Position numbers and translations under genes: made by a program | Origin: Nemophila menziesii | Lineage: Eukaryota > Streptophyta > Magnoliopsida > Boraginales > Hydrophyllaceae | NCBI GenBank assembly: GCA_029959085.1 | Contig: JARWIR010000010.1 | Span: 30,744,731 to 30,808,730 of the forward strand | Length of the DNA: 64,000 nucleotides | Direction: 5' to 3' | Part shown: piece after piece, positions 55,735-64,000 of the stretch | Layout of the letters: each line of letters begins with the position of its first letter | Position numbering within the stretch: the stretch's first letter is position 1 | The notes under the pieces: model-generated | Database searches by the model: none | What the model saw: the letters and a program-made list of their open reading frames with translations, nothing else | Told to the model about the DNA's origin: nothing

Positions 55735-56580
55735 CCACTATGCTAATGGTCTGTCCAAAAAATAGGTGGGGTAGTTCAAAGAAGTGGGGATAGTGGGTAG
55801 AAACAATGAGGAGAGTAGTCTAAATAGACCTATTATAAATTCATAAAATGTAATCACTTAGGTACTTTTCAAGCCATTTCATTATAGAATTTACTTTTTG
55901 TCTAATTTAGCCTATACATATCTTCATTTTCAATATATATTTGCAACATCTTAGTTGTTAAACACCTCCAATCACCCTACACATCACACAAATTCACAAA
56001 AAAAAAACTAATTGGTAAATCGGTCCTATCAGTTTGGCGTTGTCTGCGGGAAGCGACATAGCTTCTCACCCACTGAGATACCACTAAAATGGTCAAGAAT
56101 AGAGCCAGCAAAAAGACACAGCCATACAATAAAGAATAACTATATGGATCTACCGTCTCCAATTCTAAAGAGTCTCACCACGCTAAACCTCAGAGACAAC
56201 AAGAAATAAGTACACCCCGGGCATTATCGTCGGTCAACATAAAAACCGGTGTCTCAGCCAGAGAAATTGATGCATACCCTACAACGAAAAGCACCTAGAA
56301 GGAATAGTTATCCATACAATCCTCCAAACATCATCGATATCCTGGAGCCTTAGATCCCCAAGGAGTCCCACGGAGAACACCCTTGACTGGGGCTGACTGG
56401 CGGAGCAAGAAACGACCAGGGAAACCCATGAATTGTTGGATGTGGCGTTGTCTCGTCAGGTATAACCACCACAATTACCCACTTACGATGGTTCAACTTA
56501 CCTAGATGAACATGTAAACATGTACAAGATACATATGTAATTGATACCCGATTCCGACTCCATCTTTTATCGCGATATTG
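55735..56580 (+). pseudogene. Ty3/gypsy (Tat-like) LTR end, primer site and gag start
   Basis: TTTGGCGTTGTCTGCGGGAA (56033-56052) resembles the TGGCGCCGTCTGTGGGAA primer site of Tat-group elements. The preceding 250-300 bp would then be the end of an LTR, finishing CCTATCA. A gag-like start follows at 56094 (MVKNRASKKTQ). A stretch near 56470-56545 reads like LPTYDGSTYLDEHVNMYK with small shifts, typical of gypsy gag. The rest is lost. Confidence 0.5.
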
Positions 56581-58400
56581 ACATATATCCTCTTTTCTAG
56601 GTTGTTTTATGTGACAATCCTTATGTTGTTAAGTTCTCATTAAGTAATTATGATATCCTTTCTTTCTCTACATATCTTGTATCACTCTTAACGCGAACAC
56701 CTATGAAAACACCTTTTTATCCTTCACTTTTGATCCTCTTAAGCTATATTTTTATCTTACACTTCTAGAGGTCATATCTTCGTGTGTGAATCTAATTTGG
56801 TCTTGTGATTAAGTACATACTTTCTCATACATAAATTTTGAATAATTCCTTTCTTTTAAATACTCATATTAAAGTATATGTACTTATGAAAAAACATATT
56901 TTTGTCTGTGACTCTTTATGTGTTGATAATTGGCTTTCAGGTTGAACATTCTAACAACTTTGGAGATTTAAAGTTTTTCATTTGAGCATCACATATAATG
57001 TTAAATTTTTTATCTGTGCCAAATTTTTAAATTATCAAAATCATTTTTGTGTCAAAAATATCGGGTTGATTCGGAAACCTTGCACCTCATTGATTGAGAT
57101 GCCGATCCAAAACGGGCATCTGTTTTGAGAAAGAAAACGGGATATAGTTTTAAAGAAGACTAAGTCGTATTATATGCTACAAAAATTTGACGGTTGAACC
57201 TGAGTTGTCTTGTGGAAAATAGTCATTTGGGAAAAAAACAACAAATATCGTTTTCGCTCAAGATGCATCAGCTTGATATAGTTGTTAGACACTTTTATTT
57301 AACTACAGATTGGAGATCCTTCAAGACATTATGTCACTTGTTCAAACCTATATTAACTACTATATGCCTACTATCATTCAAGAGGTTAAAGTTTCAATCA
57401 TCAAATTATTAGCTTCCTTACTATAATTTTTATATTAACTCATAAAAGAGTTTACTCAATTGTCACTTTTATATCCAGTAAATCAAGGATCTCTATCAAG
57501 CATCATATTTCTATCTACTCAAAGAGGAGATCAACCAACAAGCTTCATATCATTTCAACTCATCTATGACTATACAATTCGTATTGTAATATTTCCTTTG
57601 CTTGTAATATTATCACCTAACCACTTAAGGTTTTAATCTTGTTCTATATTAGGTTTATAGGTTAAGAGTAAACCTTGTAAAAATTTATTAGGTTGTGATT
57701 TAACCATTAAAAATTCAATTATCGGTATGTGACTTAAACAATAAAAGTCTTAAGAGTTTAGGTTGGTATAGCCCAAAAAACCTCTTTGTACCAGTTTGTA
57801 TCTTACCCGTAAAAGATATCAAGGAGTTTAGCGGAGAACCTTGAAAAACTAAGGGGGCTACCTTAGGTAGGGGATTTAGGGAAACATAACAACTATAAAT
57901 ACTTGTGTAATCTCTTTCCTTATCTTTTACTTATCACTTCCATTCCATTTATTTACTTTCTTATCAACCCTAGTCTAATTTTTGTTTAAACCCATAGTGT
58001 TTGATAAAAAGTCTTTTATAACCTTTTTCATACTTAAGTGCTTTAGTCATTTACCTTAGGTGTCTAGCTAAACTATAATTACGTAGTTTCTCCTTATCTC
58101 CTTAAGTAGATTATCCATTAGTTTTACTTATCCTAGATTTTGTTTAATCATCATTTACCTATCTTTCATGAAGTATCAAGATCCTAATATCCTTAGATAG
58201 CTCATTTGATCTCCTAGAACTTAGTTTCTGCAATAATTAAACTCATAATAACATCCTTAGTATCATATCTTAGAGCTTTGTCTTATAGGTGTATTTAACC
58301 TCAGCTTAGGAGCAATTATTTTTTTAACTAGGCATATATTAGATCTGTGTTCTGTTCAACCCCCCTCTAGGACTAACATGTACCTTTCCTGCCACACTAT
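56581..58400. other. Probable LTR-retrotransposon debris
   Basis: A TATA-like CTATAAATACTTGTG (about 57893-57907) and a CTAAGGGGGCTACC motif look LTR-derived. So does the end-like ATTCAACCCCCCTCTAGG-type sequence near 58350-58375, which recalls copia LTR/leader junctions. No boundaries or target duplication could be set. The frame at 57194-57412 is not supported. Confidence 0.35.
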
Positions 58401-58564
58401 CGGGGAGTGCCCAATAGTGTTTCTCCAAGCTAGGGCCGAAGACCATATTGTCCTTCAATCAGATAAACAGAGAATAAAAGTATGATTCGCAGGAAGCAAG
58501 GTTGTGGTAAGAGACTCATCCTCTCTACTTGATGGGGTGAGAGGATAGGGTTTTGTTGTTGGTG

Positions 58565-58775
58565 ATGGGTGAAAAAAATGAGAATTCAAATAAAAGATTA
58601 GAGATGGTGTGAGTTAAGGTGAGGTGTGGGGACTAGTTGTTGGTGATTGGTGAAAAATGTGAGAGAAATCTTATTTAGTATTTCTTGTGTGAAATGAGCA
58701 CGTGGTGCTCATGTTATGTTATTTAATTAGTTTCATTAAATTAGATGTTAGTTTTGGTTTTGTTCTTTTTTAGTC
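58565..58775. repeat. Second copy of the NINJA promoter segment
   Basis: It aligns with 53900-54105: GAGAATTCAAA, GGTGATGGGTGAAAAA-type, GAGCACGTGGTGCTCATGTT and TAGATGTTAGTTTTGGTTTT are shared. The G-box CACGTG is kept (58699-58704). No NINJA exon is attached. A shorter extra piece (about 58525-58560) repeats the TGTTGGTGATGGGTGAAAAA motif once more. Confidence 0.85.
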
Positions 58776-58831
58776 TTATTTAATATTTGTGACTTTAATA
58801 TAAATTAATCTTTTTCATATAAAAATTATTA

Positions 58832-59090
58832 CTCCATCCGTCTAATAAAAGTATCGCTATTTCTAAAAAAATCTGTTCACAAAAATTTATCTATTTTAAA
58901 AATCAAGACATTTTTTCATTCTTTATACAACTTTTATCCTTATTTAAATATCAAAATAATTTATTCTACAAGTATACAAATTTTCAAGATACTTTATAAT
59001 AGGCATATTAGTAAGCAAAGAATCAAATAATTTATTTATTTTTCATTTTGTTTGCAAAGAAAATGTGAAAAACTTTTGTAGATGGAGGGA
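58832..59090. mobile_element. Stowaway-like MITE
   Basis: The left end CTCCATCCGTCTAATAAAAG is matched by an inverted CTTTTGTAGATGGAGGGA at the right, and the left end is preceded by TA. The right TA is not intact. About 260 bp, non-coding, and a different subfamily from the copy at 1877. Confidence 0.65.
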
Positions 59091-60946
59091 ACACTAGAAA
59101 AAGTAAGGTCCCTATCTTTTTTTTTTTAAATGACAAGTGTTAGAAAACTGAATCAATGTCTTAATAAACTAGATTCCACTCAAAGTTATAATGAAATACA
59201 AATTTAAGATCTATTCATATATGAATTGGTAGAAAAATAAAAAAGACTAATTAGTTTGATATCTTAATGAATCAAATTAAGATCTCATTAAATACAAACA
59301 AAATGGGTTTATACGTCCGATTAGATTAAGTTTTTACATTTCTTGGCAAAGATATCAATAATCTTTAATTATTTGGGTTATATGGGTAATTTGCCTAAAA
59401 CGTTCAAAAACTTAATATATCCACCCGGTGATGTCCATCCTTTTTTAACTCATGAAAGGGTTCAATTTTTTTATGATTTACCCATTTTACCCTTAATCAG
59501 CTTTATTTGTGTAATCTCCCGCCTTTATTATTGAGATACAACTATATCTCTAATTGCGTGCATAAGAAACTCATGATTTAGAGCCTATAATTTAGGGAGA
59601 TCAAAATGGCATTCTTTGCATATGTTTGGCATGATCATCTCTCTCTAGTTCGATCTATTTCATATTTTTCTTCTATCAGAGATCTTAATCTTTATATAAA
59701 AATCAATACAAAATATAGAGTTTAACTTTTCCAGTATATTCTGAATTAGTATTCGCTAGATTCGTATACATGTGTTGTATTCATCAATTTTACAAAGTTT
59801 TTGTATCCATTTTTTTCATAGATTTATGATGTTTAAACATTTTTTCTGTCTGATATTCTGAGTCATTGTTTTCTTTTTTTTTTTTACACTCCATTTGTTT
59901 TTTGGATTCTATTATAATGTTGCAGTTGTTAACAAGAGTTCAGTATGTTCATAGATTTACTAAATAATGGTAAATAGTACGTACAATCTATTGTTATTAC
60001 ACGTACAACCTATTAATTTACACGTACAACCCATTCATATTACATGCAAAACCCATTGCGTCACTAATTGTTACTACAAGTACAACCATTTATATGTTGC
60101 GTAACCTACTATTTTGTACTGTCAAACCACAGTTTTTTGTATTGTAAATCCAATACCTTTTACTTACTCTTTTAGTTCCTGATTTCTAACTGTTGTTTTT
60201 TATTTGCACATACAGGACTGGCTTCGAATATTGCCGATTTAGCGATTTAAGGAAACAATTTGAATTTTCCGTGATGGAATATGAAATGTTATGGGACGTT
60301 TTAGTTATAAAATATTTTAGTTATGGAATATTTCAGTTATAGAATATTTTAGTAATGAAATATATTAATTATAGTTTTCTATTTAAGTTATAAAATATTT
60401 TATTATTAATTAAGGTGGCAAATGGTAGTTTAGACATTTTAATTGGTTGGACTCGTTTGGCCAACCTAATAAAATGAAGTTATAGACTTCATTAGTAAAT
60501 AACTCTTTAAAAAATATAATATTACATTAGTTTTGTAAATATGAGTTCGAGAACATCTAACTTTTACATTTAACTTTAAATAAAAAATGAGATGTCATGT
60601 CAATTTAGAAATTAATTTATTATTACCTTATAAATGAAAATTCAAATGCTAAAGAAAACATCGGGGGACATATCTAAGGATCTTTATGGACAATCAAATC
60701 ACTTAACTCAAATTTTATAGATCCGTCATTATTTTTCATTCCACCACTCACCTAAAAATAATTTTTCTTTCACAATTTTGATGACACTTTATTTACTTTC
60801 AATATTATTTCTACAAGGGTCCAATTTAAAATTTTGTTCAAAAATTTTAAATTCTCTGACCAAACTCTTACTAGCATTTCAAGATATGCCATCATTAAAT
60901 AATAGAAGACCTAACTTTATTGTTTTAGTATATTTACTTACGATAT
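59091..60946. other. AT-rich intergenic with two short repeat arrays
   Basis: ACACGTACAACC(C/T)ATT repeats about every 25 bp at 59968-60070. TTAGTTAT(A/G)(G/A)AATATTT repeats about every 17 bp at 60295-60400. No gene is seen, and the frame at 59343-59534 shows no domain. Confidence 0.5.
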
Positions 60947-62451
60947 TGATTTTTCTCTATTTGTGATATATTAATCTATACTGGAGACATTATTTTAGGG
61001 TTATTTAGTTATTAATTCTGGGATTTTTCCTATTTATTTATATTTTACACTTTCTTGTTTAGTTTTATGTGTTTTGCTATTTTGTGAATTTTTGTACGTA
61101 ATTTGTGTAGCACTTAGGTATATGGAAGCTATTACACCTATGTAAATTGAATTGAAAAAGAAAAGTAAAGGAAAAACCTTAGTCAAAGTAAAAAATGATA
61201 AGTTCGGATATATTTGGAAAGTAAAGAAGTTGCCAAAACTGCACATATCCCCACTAATAAATTTACTGCAGAAAAACAGTCTGGAATTAAGAGAATATTT
61301 TTATACGAGTAGATAGATCTTTCAAACGCGGTCGTTTCCATATAAATAACATCAAAATCCAATACGTAACGAAGGAGATATGACCAAATCAAAATCTGCT
61401 GAGGTTATCCTTCCTACAAGTTAGGAATATGAATTTTGGTAAGATTAGTACTCCTTAATTTGGGGATTACTCCTAGTTTCGACCAAGGACCTATATATAC
61501 TCATTCCTACCTTAGAAAAGCATCCATGGTCAGTCCTTAATCATCAAAATACCAAGAGGAAGCTTACATCAAGAGAAGAGAAGACCAGAAAGAGTTGGAC
61601 AACCATTCAGGCCTTTCCAATCCTTCAAATTTGTAATTTATTTTCTTTCTTTATCTAGTATGAACTAATTCTATTTAGCTTGAGATTAGCATATGTGTAT
61701 GAACCGTAGACTTGTTTTATATCTATTTTAATTTGGGATGTCGTTTATATTTAATTGAAATTAATGTTGCTATCTCTGTTTTTATTTGATTTGACTTACA
61801 TCAAGCCCTAATATTGATCACATTAGGACTGTCTTTTGCAGTTGGATTGTCACCCGGAAGGGGTGTCTAATTATTGAAACACCACATAAACGTCTAGTGT
61901 GTGGTAGTGATCCGGAAGGGCTTGCTTAACTAGATAGTCACTAGGGTTTGAGACTAACCACCAATCATTGCAAAGGGTCCCCTTACCCAAGTCCCCTGGT
62001 AATTGTTAGGTCGCCACCTAAGTCCACCCGGAAGGGGGTTAGGAGGAATATAGAATCCTTACTATTGCATATCACACAATTTCCCTTACGTAAATAGGTT
62101 ATTACACAAGGCTAATAGGGATTACTTGCTAGATCTCGAGCAAAACTCTCATACTATTTTCTTCTATTTATTTATTTTCCTGTCATTATTTTATTTAGTT
62201 AATTGTTAGAGTCTTAAAAACCAAACAATATTTCAGAATCTTATATTTTCAGCGTATTATTCTTCTAACATCTTTATTTTCACTTTATATTGCATAAGTT
62301 CTCTCTAACTTTCGTAGTCTCTGAGGAACGAATTCATCTTATAATTAAAACTTGCGTACGACCTGTGATACTTGCAGTGAGTAACATGGAAGTGAGAGTG
62401 TTTATTCTTATTTATTTTAATCTTATTTTTTACACACTCTTTCCCCTACCA
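60947..62451 (+). repeat. 5' LTR of the Athila element
   Basis: It begins TGATTTTTCTCTATTTGTGA, aligned with the TGATGTCTCCTCATTTGTGA start of the other LTRs, and ends CCCCTACCA. TATA-like CTATATATAC is at 61491-61500. The terminal inverted repeat is decayed here (GGAGACATTA on the right side). Internally, GTCACCCGGAAGGGG-type motifs recur at 61850-62040. Confidence 0.8.
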
Positions 62452-62457
62452 AGTTTT

Positions 62458-62475
62458 TGGCGCCGCTGTCGGGGA
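62458..62475 (+). other. Primer-binding site of the Athila element
   Basis: TGGCGCCGCTGTCGGGGA lies six bases after the LTR end. It matches the tRNA-Asp type primer site of Athila elements with one or two changes. Confidence 0.85.
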
Positions 62476-62570
62476 CTACATCGTTAGTCCTTGTGCATTT
62501 ATTTAGTGCTCTTATTTCAGTTAGTTTTATTTTACGCTTTTGTTTTTAGTTTTGTTTTCAAGTTATTTAG

Positions 62571-64000
62571 ATGGCAAGTCCGAGGAAACTTGATCTTCCC
62601 ATCTCATTCATAGTGCAACCTAGCGGAGTCCGCATTCTAGAAATCCAAGCCGCTAAATTCAGGCCTGGTCCAGGCATGATTGAACAATTTTTGAGTTATG
62701 GCTGATTTAGTGGTGCTGCACGTCAGGTGCCGGTTCGTTATATTCAGAAATTTATGTAGATCAGTGATGCCTACATCATCAAAGGTGTTACACAGTAACA
62801 TATGTGCTACGTTATGTTCAGTTCTTTTTGAACAGAAGTGCAAGCGATTGGTATGATTACCAACACCCTGATTCAATTCCAGATTGGGATCAACTCCAAG
62901 CAAAAATCCTAGACTGATTCTATCCGATTAGTAGACGCTTAAAAGATATGGTGGAGTTAGAACAATTTATGCAAGAAGAAGGGAAAAGTTTTGGTGAAGC
63001 ATGGTTACGTTTTAATGAGAATAAAGCGAGGTGTCCATTCCACTTCTCCTCACCAAAATATCAATTGACCATGTTCTATGGAGGACTCAACAACGAGTCC
63101 AAGGCAAAGGTAAATAGTTTAGGAAATGGAAGTTTTGTGTTATTAGATCCAGAGGATGCTTGTATCATCATAGAAAGAGCTCTTGAAACCGAGAGAAGTT
63201 GGCCATTAGGGACAGAAAAAGAAGAAGATTCCGAATAGATAACGAGAATCGAAGAATTAAGCCAACAGCTGAAAGGATTACAAGAACAATCACGTTTAGA
63301 GAGAAGTTTTGTAGCATAGGTAAATCAAATACACACAATACCTTCAGGTCCTGGTTGTGGAGAAAGAAATCATCCATTGGAGAATTGTATTAATAATCAG
63401 GCTTCGATTTCCTTCGTATCTCATCAAAGAAACTATTACTCGAATGTCCCCTATCATCCTCAAGGAAGTCATGCTAATTATTATTCCCCATAAAATCAGA
63501 ATTGGGTCGAAAATCAAGGTAACTATTATCCAACTTGACCTTAAAATTATTATCAACCACAACCAAGCTATCAACAACTACCAAAGTATGAAGATTATTT
63601 TCAAGAACCACATTCGTATTCAACGCAACAAGATACATATGATCAAATTTCATCACAACCTTCAAGTTTGGACCAAAATCGAGATAGATTCAAAGCTCTT
63701 GAGGAAAACATGAAGGTGAATCATCAAAGATTTCAAGAACAATCAAGGTTATTAAAGATCTCGAGAATGCTCTATCACAGATTGCTAATGCAATACAAAT
63801 CAGGGGAAAAAGGGCGAATTCCGAGTGATACTGTAACGTCTCAAGATGATGCTTGTCATGCGGTTGAATTAAGAATTGGAAAACAATTACCTCCACCTAG
63901 AGTGGAAGAAATAGAACAACCAAAAGAACCAACCCCTATTCCTGAAGAAGTGGTTGAAGAAACTGTTGAAGATAAAATTGAAAAGGTAATTGAACCAAAG
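62571..64000 (+). pseudogene. Athila gag, multiply interrupted
   Basis: The ATG at 62571 (MASPRKLDLPISFIVQP) is followed after about 44 codons by a stop. Gag-domain pieces continue in order: PVRYIQKFM near 62733, then a 96-codon frame at 62948-63238 with QEEGKSFGEAWLRFNENKA, TMFYGGLNNESKAKV and EDACIIIERALE. The knuckle near 63350-63385 has lost its first cysteine (GCGERNHPLENC). The remainder is Q/N/Y-rich and then acidic (PKEPTPIPEEVVEETVED). The frame runs off the window. This is a dead copy. Confidence 0.75.

Larger units (their letters stand above)
60947..64000 (+). mobile_element. Athila-type LTR retrotransposon, 5' part (cut by window end)
   Basis: The 5' LTR (60947-62451), primer site and gag follow in plus orientation, and the rest lies beyond the window. 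The family is related to but distinct from the 39-48.7 kb element. Because the 3' LTR is not visible, completeness and target duplication cannot be judged. Confidence 0.85.

Overview
This window is AT-rich nuclear DNA of a flowering plant, most likely a eudicot. Evidence: two intact plant-specific genes with plant-type introns and leaders, plus a dense, nested mix of plant transposon classes (Athila-type Ty3/gypsy, L1-type LINEs, MuDR-like, CACTA, hAT and Stowaway MITEs, a tRNA-derived SINE). I cannot name the species. There are no operons and no CRISPR or prokaryotic features. Only two genes look intact: an ATL-type RING-H2 ubiquitin ligase (minus strand, 14248-15462) and a NINJA-family EAR co-repressor (minus strand, CDS 51929-52308 and 52557-53292, with a leader intron to 53895). 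Almost everything else is transposon at different stages of decay.

Layout. 0-5 kb: a polyadenylated retroposon of unknown origin with a 15-bp target duplication (452-1626), a Stowaway MITE (1877-2180) and a 2.1-kb terminal-inverted-repeat element (2437-4537). 5-10.6 kb: an internally deleted Athila-like LTR element whose left LTR holds a nested solo LTR. 10.6-13 kb: a decayed LINE split by a 515-bp MITE-like repeat. 13-16 kb: a SINE and the ATL gene. 16.4-21.8 kb: a tandem repeat, then remnants of a CACTA transposase, a copia RNase H and a LINE ORF1. 22.65-29.94 kb: a MuDR-like element with about 100-bp inverted repeats, carrying two convergent damaged genes (a plant mobile domain gene and a MURA-type transposase) and nine GC-rich hairpins in three groups of three. 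30-33.5 kb: two related GGGGCGG-ended MITEs and a minisatellite. 33.5-36.7 kb: a young, 5'-truncated LINE with target duplication. 37.8-50.2 kb: an older LINE split by a 9.6-kb non-autonomous Athila element (39102-48717, target duplication AGTAT). 50.3-50.9 kb: a hAT MITE. 51.9-54.1 kb: the NINJA gene and promoter. 54.3-58.8 kb: transposon fragments ending in a second copy of the NINJA promoter segment. 58.8-64 kb: a Stowaway MITE, AT-rich repeats and the 5' part of another Athila element (LTR, primer site, broken gag).

How parts relate. The two host genes are unrelated in position and probably in function: ATL proteins are membrane ubiquitin ligases, and NINJA proteins link JAZ repressors to TOPLESS in jasmonate signalling. 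The most interesting system is the MuDR-like element, where a plant mobile domain gene sits in the place that mudrB has in maize MuDR (convergent with the transposase), and matching hairpin triplets lie at both promoters and between the two 3' ends. Second is the 39-48.7 kb Athila derivative, which keeps gag, protease, an integrase-like tail and an extra downstream ORF but has lost the whole reverse transcriptase-RNase H-integrase core.
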